A stretch of DNA of 64,000 nucleotides from Sediminihabitans luteus. GTDB lineage: Bacteria > Actinomycetota > Actinomycetes > Actinomycetales > Cellulomonadaceae. The notes beneath the pieces are model-generated. The model was not told the DNA's origin, made no database searches, and saw nothing but the letters and a program-made list of their open reading frames with translations. Of this stretch, positions 27,943 to 39,844 are shown piece after piece (the first letter of the stretch is position 1; every line of letters starts with the position of its first letter). The translations under genes and the position numbers were made by a program. The stretch spans positions 124,001 to 188,000 of the forward strand of contig NZ_PGFE01000003.1 of NCBI RefSeq assembly GCF_002797595.1. The letters run 5' to 3'.

Positions 27943-28227
27943 TCAGAGCGACCCGAAGAGCACCAGCGCGGCGAGACCGATCAGCAGGCCCCAGCGCCAC
28001 CACCAGTGGATCCGCACGTGCTTCTCGCGCTGCGCGAGAGCCTTCTCGTGCGGCTCCATGTCGCGCGTCGCCCACCCGTTCTCGGTGAGCGTCGCGAGGC
28101 CGTAGCCCGACGGGAACGAGAGGCGGAACAGCCAGAACACGTGCACGTACCAGTAGCGCAGGACGACCGCCTGCGTGTCGTTCACCTGGGCGGTGAGGGC
28201 GTTGCGGCCCCAGCCGAAGAAGATCAT
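27943..28227 (-). CDS. conserved-looking 94-aa protein with C-terminal membrane segment
   Basis: Not recognised. The first 55 residues are rich in aromatic residues (RYWYVHVFWLFRLSFPSGYG) and look like a compact hydrophobic domain; a basic stretch (REKHVRIHWWWRWG) then leads into one membrane helix (about residues 76-93, GLLIGLAALVLFG). ATG 28227 has GGAG at 6 nt, and codon use matches neighbours, which supports a real gene. A TAGGTT box at 28260-28265 may be its -10. The upstream gap to 28332 holds only this and a small GGCGTCC/GGACGCC hairpin. Confidence 0.6.
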   Translation of the reverse strand: MIFFGWGRNALTAQVNDTQAVVLRYWYVHVFWLFRLSFPSGYGLATLTENGWATRDMEPHEKALAQREKHVRIHWWWRWGLLIGLAALVLFGSL

Positions 28228-28332
28228 CCCGCGCTCCGTCGCTCGTAGTTGTCGCGGGCAACCTAGCGCATCTCGGGCGTCCTGGACGCCACGGGACGAA
28301 CCGGTGAGACGACGGCGATACCGGGCGCCCGC

Positions 28333-30699
<2,367 letters not shown>

Positions 30700-30705
30700 G
30701 GCGAC

Positions 30706-30711
30706 ACGCTA
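30706..30711 (-). promoter_or_regulatory. -10 box for leaderless UvrA-like gene
   Basis: TAGCGT on the minus strand, 6 nt before ATG 30699. No Shine-Dalgarno precedes the ATG. Confidence 0.5.
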
Positions 30712-30833
30712 GCGCGGGCGACCCACGCGCCGCCGCCCGGGCCCGGCCCTCCCCCACCGGGCCCGGCGGCCGCTCCGCCCCGCCCGGCCCCGCGATCTCT
30801 CCGCCCCGCCCGGCCCAGCCGGTGACCTCGGGC

Positions 30834-30839
30834 TACGTT
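30834..30839 (+). promoter_or_regulatory. -10 box for leaderless MDR dehydrogenase gene
   Basis: TACGTT, 6 nt before ATG 30846. It argues for the ATG rather than the in-frame GTG at 30822, which would lie upstream of the transcript start. Confidence 0.5.
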
Positions 30840-30845
30840 GGATCC

Positions 30846-31805
30846 ATGCTCGCCGCCTACGTGACCACGACCCGCCCCGACTCCCCGCTCGACGCCCTCG
30901 AGGTCGGGGACCGCCCCGCCCCCGAGCCGCGCGAGCACTGGACCACCGTCGACGTGCGCGCCGCGTCGCTCAACCACCACGACCTGTGGTCGCTGCGCGG
31001 CGTCGGGCTGCCCGACGAGCGCCTGCCGATGATCCTCGGCACCGACGCCGCGGGCGTCGCCCCCGACGGCACCGAGGTCGTGGTGCACGGCGTGATCGGG
31101 GCCGACGGACACGGCGTCGGACCGCGCGAGACCCGGTCGCTGCTGTCCGAGAAGTACCAGGGCACGCTCGCCGAGCAGGTGTCCGTGCCGACCGCGAACC
31201 TCGTGCCCAAGCCCGCCGGGCTCGGGTTCGTCGAGGCCGCGTGCCTGCCGACCGCGTGGCTCACCGCGTACCGGATGCTGTTCCGCGCGGCCGAGCTCGC
31301 GCCGGGCGACCGCGTGCTCGTGCAGGGCGCGGGCGGCGGCCTCACGTCGGCCGCGATCACGCTCGCCGCGGCGGCCGGGATCGAGGTGTTCGCGACGTCG
31401 CGCAGCGCCGACAAGCGCGAGCGCGCGGTCGCGCTCGGCGCCGCCGCCGCGTTCGAGCCCGGCGCGCGCCTGCCCTCGCGGGTCGACGCCGTCGTCGAGT
31501 CGGTCGGCGCCGCGACCTGGTCGCACTCGGTGCGCTCGCTGCGACCGGGCGGCACGATCGCGGTCGCCGGAGCGACGTCGGGCGACCCGAGCCCCGCCGA
31601 GCTCACCCGGATCTTCTTCAACGAGCTGCGCGTCCAGGGCGTCACGATGGGCACGCGCGACGACCTCGCCGCGCTCCTGCGGTTCGTCGACCGCACGGGC
31701 GTGCGCCCGACGCTCGACACCGTGCTGCCCCTCGCACGCGCGGCCGAGGGCTTCGCCCGCATCGCGGGCGGCGACCAGTTCGGCAAGGTGGTGCTCGAGC
31801 CGTGA
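30846..31805 (+). CDS. zinc-binding alcohol dehydrogenase (MDR superfamily), quinone-oxidoreductase-like
   Basis: A 319-aa medium-chain reductase: GroES-like domain (RAASLNHHDLWSLRGVGLP, ILGTDAAGVAPDG), then a Rossmann domain with VLVQGAGGGLTSAAITLAAA and the nucleotide 2-prime phosphate region ATSRSADKRERA, suggesting NADPH use. The structural zinc cysteine cluster is absent, as in quinone oxidoreductases. Its stop overlaps the GTG of the alpha/beta hydrolase by 4 bp, so the two act together or are at least cotranslated. Substrate unknown. Confidence 0.87.
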   Translation: MLAAYVTTTRPDSPLDALEVGDRPAPEPREHWTTVDVRAASLNHHDLWSLRGVGLPDERLPMILGTDAAGVAPDGTEVVVHGVIGADGHGVGPRETRSLLSEKYQGTLAEQVSVPTANLVPKPAGLGFVEAACLPTAWLTAYRMLFRAAELAPGDRVLVQGAGGGLTSAAITLAAAAGIEVFATSRSADKRERAVALGAAAAFEPGARLPSRVDAVVESVGAATWSHSVRSLRPGGTIAVAGATSGDPSPAELTRIFFNELRVQGVTMGTRDDLAALLRFVDRTGVRPTLDTVLPLARAAEGFARIAGGDQFGKVVLEP

Positions 31806-32779
31806 CCGCAGCCCGGGACGGGTGGGTCGAGGACGTCCTCGGCCCCGACTACCGCCGGCTCACGCTCGAGCTCGGGGCGGACGACGAGGGCGACGTCGTC
31901 GCGACGCTCGTGCGGTACGAGCCGCCGAGCGACTCGCCCGTGCGGCCCGCGCGCGCGGTGCTCTACGTGCACGGGTGGTCCGACTACTTCTTCCAGACCG
32001 GCCTCGCCGAGTACTGGCACGCCCAGGGCGCGGCCTTCTACGCGCTGGACCTGCGCAAGTACGGGCGCAGCCTGCGACCGCACCAGACCCCGGGGTACGT
32101 CGAGTCCCTCGACGAGTACGACGCCGACATCGAGGCCGCGCTCGCCGAGATTCACGCCGAGCTCGGCACGCACGTGCGCGTCATGTACGTGGGGCACTCC
32201 ACGGGCGGCCTCACGGGCGTGCTGTGGGCCGCGCGCAACCCGGGCCGCCTCAGCGCGCTCGTGCTCAACTCGCCCTGGATCGAGATGCAGGGCTCGGCCG
32301 TGGTCCGCACCATCTCGACGCCCGCGATCCGCCAGCTCGCCCGGTTCCAGCCCCGGGCCCCCCTGCCGAGCATCGACCCCGGCTACTACGCCCGCACCTT
32401 GCACGTCGACGACGGCGGCGAGTGGACCTACGACAAGACGTGGCGGCCGTCCGTGTCGTTCCCGGTGCGCGGCGGGTGGCTCGCCGCGATCATCGACGGC
32501 CACGCGAAGGTCCAGGCGGGCCTGCACATCGCCGAGCCGATCATCGTGCTGCTCTCCTCGCGCACGATCATCACGCCGCGCTGGAGCGAGGACATGCGCT
32601 CGGCCGACATCGTGCTCGACGTCGACGTGCTCTCCCGGCGCGCACCGTCGCTCGGCAGCACCGTGACGATCGCGCGCATCCCCGGCGGGATCCACGACCT
32701 CGCGCTCTCGGCCCCGGGCCCGCGCGCCCGCTTCTACGCCGAGATCACGCGGTGGGCCGCGGGCTACGGGTGGGGGTAG
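31802..32779 (+). CDS. alpha/beta hydrolase (serine lipase/esterase type)
   Basis: A 325-aa cytoplasmic hydrolase of the lysophospholipase-like group. The nucleophile elbow is YVGHSTGGLTG (Ser in GHSTG), the oxyanion region VLYVHGWSDYFFQTGLAEYW, and the C-terminal catalytic His in IPGGIHDLALS. The RKYGRSLRPHQTPGYV stretch is typical of this group. GTG 31802 overlaps the dehydrogenase stop by 4 bp. No signal peptide. Reaction unknown. Confidence 0.86.
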   Translation: MTAARDGWVEDVLGPDYRRLTLELGADDEGDVVATLVRYEPPSDSPVRPARAVLYVHGWSDYFFQTGLAEYWHAQGAAFYALDLRKYGRSLRPHQTPGYVESLDEYDADIEAALAEIHAELGTHVRVMYVGHSTGGLTGVLWAARNPGRLSALVLNSPWIEMQGSAVVRTISTPAIRQLARFQPRAPLPSIDPGYYARTLHVDDGGEWTYDKTWRPSVSFPVRGGWLAAIIDGHAKVQAGLHIAEPIIVLLSSRTIITPRWSEDMRSADIVLDVDVLSRRAPSLGSTVTIARIPGGIHDLALSAPGPRARFYAEITRWAAGYGWG

Positions 32780-32829
32780 GACGGCGTGGTGCCGGGTCCC
32801 GCGGAGGCCTGACGTAGGCTCTGTGGCTC

Positions 32830-34089
32830 GTGAGCAGACTCGTCGACCTCGTCGCCCCGCCCCGGTTCGGGACGGGGTTCCGGTGGTTGCTGTCGTCGTC
32901 GTGGACGACGAACGTGGGCGACGGCATCGCGCTCGCCGCCGGCCCGCTGCTCGTCGCGGCGCGCACCGACGACGCGTTCGTCGTCGCGCTCGCGGCCCTG
33001 CTGCAGTGGCTGCCGCCCCTGCTGTTCGGCCTCTGGGCCGGGGTCGTGACCGACCGCGTGGACCGGCGCCGCCTCGTCGTCGCGGTCAACGTCGCCCGGT
33101 GCGCGGTGCTCGGGGTGCTCGTGCTCGCCGTCGCGGTCGACGCCGCACCGATCTGGCTCGTGCTCGCCGCGATGTTCGTGCTCGGCACCGCCGAGACGTT
33201 CGCCGACAACGCCTCGGGGACGATCCTGCCGATGCTCGTGCAGCGCGACGACATCGCGCTCGCGAACTCGCGCCTGCAGGCCGGCTTCATCACGCTCAAC
33301 CAGCTCGCCGGGCCGCCCGTGGGAGCGTTCCTGTTCGCGATCGGGCAGGCATGGCCGTTCGCGACCCAGGCGCTGCTCGTCGCGTTCGGCACGCTGCTCG
33401 TCTCACGCGTCGTGCTGCCGCCGCACGGGCGCGCCAAGGAAGCCGACGCCCCGCGCTCGCGCGTGCTCGCCGACGTGCGCGAGGGGGTCGTGTGGGTGTG
33501 GCGGCACGCCGCCGTGCGCACGCTCGTGCTGACCATCTTCATCTTCAACATCACGTTCGGCGCCGCATGGTCGGTGCTCGTGCTGTACGCGACGCAGCGC
33601 CTCGGTCTGGGCGCGGTCGGGTTCGGGCTCGTGACCACGGTGCAGGCCGTCGGCGGGCTGCTCGCGACCTTCGCCTACGGCTGGATCACCCGGCGCGTGA
33701 GCCTCGGCAACCTCCTGCGGGTCGGCCTGATCATCGAGACGCTCACGCACCTCGGGCTCGCGCTCACCACGACGCCATGGGTCGCGCTCGCGATCTTCTT
33801 CGTGTTCGGCGCGCACGCGTTCGTGTGGGGCGCGACGTCGACGTCGGTGCGCCAGCGCGCCGTGCCCACCCACCTGCAGGGGCGCGTCGGCTCGGTCAAC
33901 CTCGTCGGGGTGTTCGGCGGTCTCGTGATCGGTGCCGCCGTCGGCGGGGTGCTCGCGCAGCACGGCGGGGTCACGGCCCCGTTCTGGTTCGCGTTCGCCG
34001 GGTCCGCGCTGTTCGTGGTGCTGATCTGGGGCCAGTTGCGACACGTCGCGCACGCCGACGCCGCGCCGGTGCCGGACGCCGACGCCTGA
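32830..34089 (+). CDS. MFS transporter (enterobactin-exporter/macrolide-efflux-like)
   Basis: A 419-aa protein with about 12 membrane helices and the loop 2-3 motif GVVTDRVDRRRLV (motif A type), LLFGLWAGVV, and a second half beginning at about residue 215 (HAAVRTLVLTIFIFNITFG). The PGTILPMLV-like segment SGTILPMLVQRDDIALANS is common in MFS exporters near siderophore or drug genes. Substrate unknown. GTG 32830 is 9 nt after TAGGCT, so the leader is absent or very short; an alternative GTG at 32823 is in another frame. Stands alone. Confidence 0.87.
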   Translation: MSRLVDLVAPPRFGTGFRWLLSSSWTTNVGDGIALAAGPLLVAARTDDAFVVALAALLQWLPPLLFGLWAGVVTDRVDRRRLVVAVNVARCAVLGVLVLAVAVDAAPIWLVLAAMFVLGTAETFADNASGTILPMLVQRDDIALANSRLQAGFITLNQLAGPPVGAFLFAIGQAWPFATQALLVAFGTLLVSRVVLPPHGRAKEADAPRSRVLADVREGVVWVWRHAAVRTLVLTIFIFNITFGAAWSVLVLYATQRLGLGAVGFGLVTTVQAVGGLLATFAYGWITRRVSLGNLLRVGLIIETLTHLGLALTTTPWVALAIFFVFGAHAFVWGATSTSVRQRAVPTHLQGRVGSVNLVGVFGGLVIGAAVGGVLAQHGGVTAPFWFAFAGSALFVVLIWGQLRHVAHADAAPVPDADA

Positions 34090-34159
34090 CTCCGCCCGGA
34101 GACCCTGTTCTCGCCGGGGCCGACGCACCCCTGGGTGGCACGAGACCGGGAGGTGGTCC

Positions 34160-36262
34160 TCAGGCGAAGCGCGCGCGGAACTCGTCCGTGAGGCTCGGCC
34201 CGTTCTCGCCGAACCGCCACACGCTCCAGCCGTCGGCCGTGTAGGTGCCCGACGCGGCGGCGGCCGCGGAGTCGGGGCTGCGGTAGCGCGTGCCGTCCGA
34301 GAGCTCGATCGAGCCGTCCGTCAGCAGCGTCGCCTCGAACCGCTCGCCACGACGTGGTCGGGTCCACACCAGGTGGCACGGGGTCCCGATCGAGCGGGCG
34401 AGCGACGCGAGGTCCGGGTCGTCCTCGTCGAAGTCGGGCACCGGGAACGCCGCCGAGAGCGGGCTCGGCTCGCGACCCGCGGCAGGCGGTGCGTCGTAGA
34501 CGGGCGGCGCGTACGCGTCAGGCTCGTCGTAGGCGCGACGGTCGTAGGCGGGCGGGTCGTAGCGAGGCTGCTCGTACGAGAGCGGCTCGTAGGCAGGGGC
34601 CGCGTAGGCGGAGGCCTCGTAGGTCGGCGCCTCGTAGGCAGGGGGCTCGTAGGTCGGGGCCGCGTAGTCCGACGAGTACGCGGACGCGCGACGGGGCGCC
34701 TCGTCGGTGGAGCCGCCGTACGCGGACGATCCGTAGCCGGACGTGTCACGGTCGGACGACGCGTAGCCCGTCGACCCGTACGTGGGGGCCTCGGAGGAAG
34801 ACCTCTCGTACGACGGCGCGTCGTAGCTGGGCGCCTCGTAGCTGGGCGCCTCGGAGGACGGCGTCTCCGGCTCGTGGCTGCGCGTCCCGCGCGGGGGCGT
34901 CGGCGGTGCGTAGGCGGGGGTTGCGTAGGTCGGCGGGGTGTACGTCGACGGCGGGGTGTACGTCGACGGCGGCGTGTAGCTCGACGGCGGCGTGTAGCCC
35001 GTCGAGGGCGTGTATCCGCTCGACGACCCGCTCCCCGCGTCGTACCGCGGCGCGCTCTCGTAGGTCGGCAGGTCGGACGACGCCTCGCGCGCGGACCGTC
35101 GAGTCGGCACCGGGCCGGACGGCTCGCGGCGGCTGCGCCGCGTGGGTGGGGTCGCCGGCGACGACTCGGCTTGCGAGCTCACCGAGCGCGACGACTCCGC
35201 ACCGTACGACTCGGCGACCGGCACGTCGTGCGTGGTCGGCACGCTCTGGGGCGTCTCGAGCGCGCGCGCGGCCGCCCGGGCGGCAGCACGCGTCATGCGC
35301 ACCGGGGCGCTCACGGGGGCCGGCACCTCGACCGCCGGCCGCGCGGAGGAGGCGGACGACGGCACTGCCGAGGACGCACCCGCCGACGAAGCGCCCGGAG
35401 ACGATGCACCCGCTGACGAGGAACCCGACGAAGATGCACCTGGCGACATGGAACCGGCCGAGCGCGACCGGACCGCGGGCGGTGCCGGGACCGCGGGGAC
35501 GGCGTCCGACACCGAGACCGCGGGGGTCCAGCGCGCCGGCTCGGGCGTCGGGTCGACGGCCGCGACGGGGGCGGACTCGGCCTCGGCACGCGCGGCGCGG
35601 CGCGACCGCGCGGGCTTCTTCGTGGGCGACTGCGAGTGCTGGCGCACGGGGATCTCGTCGCGCGCCGCGGGGGCGTCGATGGTCACGAGGCCCGGGTCGA
35701 CGGCACGCTCGACCGCGAGCGGGGAGACGTCGACGTAGCGTCGGCCGTCCTCGGCGTGGACGACCGCGACCCGCAGCACCGAGGCGCGCGCGCCGGGCTG
35801 CCGGATGAAGTCGACCGCGTCGAGCACGTCGTCACGCGCGGCCGAGCAGATCACGACGAGCCGCGCGCCCGCACCCGGCGTCATGCTGCCGCCCGTGCCG
35901 TACGGCAGGCCGTCGAAGAAGGCGTCGAGGTCGGGGGCGAACGCGTCCGCCCCGCCGCTGTACCGGGCGGCGAGCTCGCCGCGGGTCAGGCGCCCGGCCG
36001 CCCCCGCGTGCTTGAGCGCGCGCTGCAGCGCGGCGTCGTCGAGGTTCGCGACGACCTCGATGACCACGGGCGAGCCGCTCGCGTCGATCGCGAGCAGGTG
36101 CGGGTCTGCCGCCGAGCGGCCCTCCGCGATGGGGAAGATCCGCTCACCGAGCAGGGCGTCGATCTGCCCGTCGACCACGCGCTGCGCGGTCGTCGAGAGG
36201 GTCACGCCCTCGTCGGGCTGGACGAGAACAGGACGCTCCGGGTCGACCTCGAAGAGGGGCAC
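34160..36262 (-). CDS. nuclease-like domain + Tyr/Pro repeat linker + RAMA-type modified-DNA reader
   Basis: A 700-aa protein in three parts. N-terminus (about 1-190): a PD-(D/E)xK/NucS-like core in which LLAIDASGSPVVIEVV places Asp60 and Glu69 but Val71 where the catalytic Lys would be; activity is doubtful. Middle (about 195-600): low complexity, first Ser/Ala-rich, then about 35 tyrosines in units such as APSYE, SYTPP and PPAYE. C-terminus (about 615-700): TPCHLVWTRPRRGERFEATL and DGWSVWRFGENGPSLTDEFR match the RAMA domain, thought to read modified DNA in restriction systems. GTG 36262 has GGAG at 7 nt. No methylase or partner nuclease is adjacent. Domain assignments by eye. Confidence 0.75.
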   Translation of the reverse strand: MPLFEVDPERPVLVQPDEGVTLSTTAQRVVDGQIDALLGERIFPIAEGRSAADPHLLAIDASGSPVVIEVVANLDDAALQRALKHAGAAGRLTRGELAARYSGGADAFAPDLDAFFDGLPYGTGGSMTPGAGARLVVICSAARDDVLDAVDFIRQPGARASVLRVAVVHAEDGRRYVDVSPLAVERAVDPGLVTIDAPAARDEIPVRQHSQSPTKKPARSRRAARAEAESAPVAAVDPTPEPARWTPAVSVSDAVPAVPAPPAVRSRSAGSMSPGASSSGSSSAGASSPGASSAGASSAVPSSASSARPAVEVPAPVSAPVRMTRAAARAAARALETPQSVPTTHDVPVAESYGAESSRSVSSQAESSPATPPTRRSRREPSGPVPTRRSAREASSDLPTYESAPRYDAGSGSSSGYTPSTGYTPPSSYTPPSTYTPPSTYTPPTYATPAYAPPTPPRGTRSHEPETPSSEAPSYEAPSYDAPSYERSSSEAPTYGSTGYASSDRDTSGYGSSAYGGSTDEAPRRASAYSSDYAAPTYEPPAYEAPTYEASAYAAPAYEPLSYEQPRYDPPAYDRRAYDEPDAYAPPVYDAPPAAGREPSPLSAAFPVPDFDEDDPDLASLARSIGTPCHLVWTRPRRGERFEATLLTDGSIELSDGTRYRSPDSAAAAASGTYTADGWSVWRFGENGPSLTDEFRARFA

Positions 36263-36384
36263 GGACGGTCTCCTGGGGGCTCTCGGCACGGTGGCGGGGC
36301 GGTGTGACGCATAGCCTACGTCGCTTGGTGCACACCCCTGACAAGACATTCCCGCCTTCTCACGTGTTCTCCACCATACGGACG

Positions 36385-36696
36385 TCACATTTCGGCGGCA
36401 CCCTCGGCGAGCCTGCGCTCGACCCGCTCGACCTTGCCGGTGAGCTCGCCCGTCGCGCCCGGCCGGATGTCCGCCTTGAGCACCAACGAGACCCGGTGCC
36501 CGCCCGCGCCCACGGCCTCGGTCGCGCGCTGGATGACGGGCATGACGTCGTCCCAGTCGCCCTCGATCTCGGTGAACATCGACGTGGTGCGGTTGGGCAG
36601 GCCCGACTCGCGGACGATGCGGACGGCCTCGGCGACGGAGTCCGTGACGGACTCCCCTGCACCGAGCGGGGCGACGGAGAACGCGAAGATGGCCAT
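36385..36696 (-). CDS. thiamine-binding protein of the MTH1187/YkoF family
   Basis: A 103-aa ferredoxin-like-fold protein: [40 protein letters not shown] and [20 protein letters not shown] are typical of MTH1187-family members, some of which bind thiamine (hydroxymethylpyrimidine side). No thiamine genes or riboswitch are near. ATG 36696 has no Shine-Dalgarno; CACAAT 6 nt upstream suggests a leaderless start. The 122-bp gap to the RAMA-type gene has a possible TAGGCT -10 for that gene near 36313. Confidence 0.82.
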   Translation of the reverse strand: MAIFAFSVAPLGAGESVTDSVAEAVRIVRESGLPNRTTSMFTEIEGDWDDVMPVIQRATEAVGAGGHRVSLVLKADIRPGATGELTGKVERVERRLAEGAAEM

Positions 36697-36702
36697 GCGC
36701 CC

Positions 36703-36708
36703 ATTGTG
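36703..36708 (-). promoter_or_regulatory. -10 box for leaderless thiamine-binding gene
   Basis: CACAAT on the minus strand, 6 nt before ATG 36696. It overlaps the first unit of a 17-bp tandem repeat. Confidence 0.35.
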
Positions 36709-36756
36709 TCCCGGAACGCAAGGTGTCCCGGTGCGCAAGCCGTCCCGGTGCGCAAG
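36706..36756. repeat. 17-bp tandem repeat, three copies
   Basis: Units at 36706, 36723 and 36740 follow the pattern GTGTCCCGGTGCGCAAG with two or fewer mismatches each. The array lies in the promoter space between the divergent thiamine-binding gene and the first DUF6174 gene. Confidence 0.85.
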
Positions 36757-36817
36757 GCCCGCCGGCGTCGGCACACAGGCAGGGCGTGACCCCACCGACC
36801 GTCCTCGAGGAGCCCCG

Positions 36818-37270
36818 ATGACCCGCCGTCGCACGCACGGCCGACCCGCCCTCCCCCTCGCCGGGGCCGTGGTGGCGCTCGGCCTCCTGCTGGGCGGGTG
36901 CGCCGCCGGCGACGTCGAGGCCGCCCGGACGGCGTGGGCGGCCGCAGGCGTGCCGGACTACGCCTACGTGCTCGACGCGGGCTGCGGCGAGCGCGCGCTC
37001 TACGGCAGGTTCGAGGTCACGGTCGAGGACGACGTCGTGGTGGAGGTCGTGGGGCCGGACGGATCCGTCGAGCCGGAGACGTTCACGTCGTGGGGCGGCG
37101 CGACGATCCCCGACCTCCTCGACCGACTCGCGGACGACGCCGGACACCTCACGGCGTTCGACGCCGACCCTGCCACGGGGGTCCCGACGCGCTACGAGCT
37201 CGACCCGCTGCCCGAGGCGATCGACGACGAGGAGTGCGCGACGATCAGCGACTTCACGCCCGCGGAGTGA
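36818..37270 (+). CDS. DUF6174 lipoprotein, first copy
   Basis: A 150-aa exported lipoprotein: a Tat/Sec-like basic start ([10 protein letters not shown]), hydrophobic core and lipobox LLGGC at about residue 28. The mature part has [33 protein letters not shown] and [20 protein letters not shown], with two conserved cysteines likely to form a disulfide. It matches DUF6174 and the next gene along its full length. ATG 36818 has GAGG at 7 nt. Role unknown; surface-exposed. Confidence 0.78.
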   Translation: MTRRRTHGRPALPLAGAVVALGLLLGGCAAGDVEAARTAWAAAGVPDYAYVLDAGCGERALYGRFEVTVEDDVVVEVVGPDGSVEPETFTSWGGATIPDLLDRLADDAGHLTAFDADPATGVPTRYELDPLPEAIDDEECATISDFTPAE

Positions 37271-37371
37271 TCGCCGCCGGGCCGGTCCGGGATACGAGCG
37301 GGCGGGCCGACCCGGACCCGGGCCTGTCATGATCCGTCCATCGTCCCGTCGTGATTCCAGGGGGAACCACC

Positions 37372-37878
37372 ATGAGCGCACCGACGCGCCGCGCCACGCC
37401 TGCCACGTCTGCCCGCACCTCACCGTCGGCCCGCCGGACCCTCGTCACCGGGATCGCTCTCGCCGCCGTCGTCTCCCTGGCGGCATGCACGGGCGACGAG
37501 CCGAGCGACGAGGCACCGTTCGCCGCCGACCTCGAGACCGCCCGCTCGACCTGGGCGCTCAACGGCGCCACCGACTACACGTTCGCGCTGGACGGCACGT
37601 GCGGCGCGCGCTCCCTCGACGGCCGGTACGTCGTCACGGTCGAGGGCGGGAAGATCGTCGCGGTCGACACCGAGGCGGGCCCGCGCGACGTCGACACCTT
37701 CGTCGGGTGGGGCGGCGAGACGATCGACGAGCTGCTCGCGCGGCTCGACGCCGACCCGACCGCGATCACAGGGTTCGTGTTCGACCCGGCGAGCGGCGCG
37801 CCCGGGAGGTACGAGCTCGATCCCGTCGTCGACGCCGAACGGTGCGGCTCGATCACGGGCTACCGTCCGGCGGGCTGA
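37372..37878 (+). CDS. DUF6174 lipoprotein, second (tandem) copy
   Basis: Paralogue of the preceding gene. The 168-aa protein has a longer signal region and a lipobox SLAAC at about residue 41; then DYTFALDGTCGARSLDGRY, WGGETIDELLARLDADPTAI and GRYELDPVVDAERCGSI align with the first copy, including both cysteines. ATG 37372 follows AGGGGGAA at 6 nt; an in-frame ATG at 37351 lacks a ribosome site. The 101-bp gap between copies may carry a separate promoter, none convincing. Confidence 0.78.
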   Translation: MSAPTRRATPATSARTSPSARRTLVTGIALAAVVSLAACTGDEPSDEAPFAADLETARSTWALNGATDYTFALDGTCGARSLDGRYVVTVEGGKIVAVDTEAGPRDVDTFVGWGGETIDELLARLDADPTAITGFVFDPASGAPGRYELDPVVDAERCGSITGYRPAG

Positions 37879-37886
37879 GCTCAGCC
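37873..37886. terminator. short palindrome between convergent genes
   Basis: The perfect palindrome GGCTGAGCTCAGCC overlaps the stop of the second DUF6174 gene and sits before the convergent ABC ATPase gene. It may serve as a weak two-way terminator. Confidence 0.35.
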
Positions 37887-37895
37887 GGACCGAGC

Positions 37896-38800
<905 letters not shown>

Positions 38801-38804
<4 letters not shown>

Positions 38805-39844
38805 ACGGTCCTCCGGGCCTCGCGGACGAGGAGCGTCAGCAGGTAGACGCCGCCGAGCACGATCGTCACGATACCCACGGGCAGGTCGGTCGGGAGCAGG
38901 TGCTGCGCCACGAGGTCGGCGGCGAGGAGCAGCGTGCCGCCGAGCAGCGCGGTGTGCCCGAGCGGGAGCCCCGCGCCGCCCGCGAGCCGCTTGGCGATCT
39001 GCGGCGCGGCGAGCGCGACGAACGCGATCGGTCCGGTGGTCGCGACGACCACGGCGGTCAGGGCCACGCCGACCACGAGGATCACGAGGCGGGCGGGCTC
39101 GACGCGCACGCCGTGCGCCGCGGCCGCGTCGTCGCCGAGCTCGAGCTGCCGCAGCGGCCGGGCGACCGCGAGCACGCACGGCACGAGGAGCGCGAGCATG
39201 AGCGCCGCGGGCCACAGCTGCGACCACCCGACGAGCCCGAGCGATCCGGCCGCCCACATCGAGGCGGCCATCGCGACCTCGGTCTGGACCTTGAGTAGCA
39301 GCCACGTGTTGAACGATCCGAGCATCGCGGTGATCGCGATGCCGACGACGATGAGCCGGAACCCCTGGACGCCGTCGCGGTAGGCGAGCAGGTAGACCAC
39401 GAGGGCGGTCGCGAGACCGCCGACGAGCGCACCGCCCGTCGCGCCGAGCACCGAGCCGCCGAGCAGCACCGTGAACACGAGCACGCCCGTGAACGAGCCG
39501 GTCGCGAAGCCGATGACGTCGGGCGAGCCGAGCGGGTTGCGCGTGAGCGACTGGAACAGGGCCCCCGAGACGCCGAGCGCCGCACCGAACGCGAGCGCCG
39601 CGAGCACGCGGGGCAGGCGCCACTCGAGCACCACGGTCGACGCGAAACCCTGGTCGCCGCCGAGGGCACGCACGACCTCGAGGGGTCCGAGCGGGTAGTC
39701 GCCGAGCCCGAGGCCGAGCACGACGAGCACGAGGGCCGCAGCCCCGAGCGACACGGCCACGACGAGCCCGCGCCGACGCGGCGTCCGCGGTCTGGTGGGC
39801 GGGTGCGAACCCGCGCGCAGCGGGGCGGACGTCGGCGCGCTCAC
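38801..39844 (-). CDS. iron-siderophore ABC transporter permease (second)
   Basis: FecCD-family permease, 347 aa, about nine membrane helices. RLPRVLAALAFGAALGVSGA, QSLTRNPLGSPDVIGFATG, the coupling region QLELGDDAAAAHGV, and the C-terminal FVALAAPQIAKRLAG and LPVGIVTIVLGGVYLL are family marks. GTG 39844 overlaps the first permease by 4 bp, and the stop overlaps the ATPase gene, so all three are coupled and should form the usual FecC/FecD heterodimer with a dimeric ATPase. Confidence 0.92.

Noticed and set aside
30822-30846. Earlier GTG start for the MDR dehydrogenase
   Set aside because: It lies upstream of the TACGTT box predicted to be the -10, has no ribosome site, and adds residues before the conserved MLAAYV start.
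36300-36350. TTGTCA followed by TAGGCT upstream of the RAMA-type gene, resembling a PafBC (RecA-independent DNA damage) promoter
   Set aside because: The PafBC motif needs TTGTCRGTG then 8 nt before TANNNT; here the 9-mer is TTGTCAGGG and the gap is 17 nt. The resemblance is partial, although damage induction would suit the gene.
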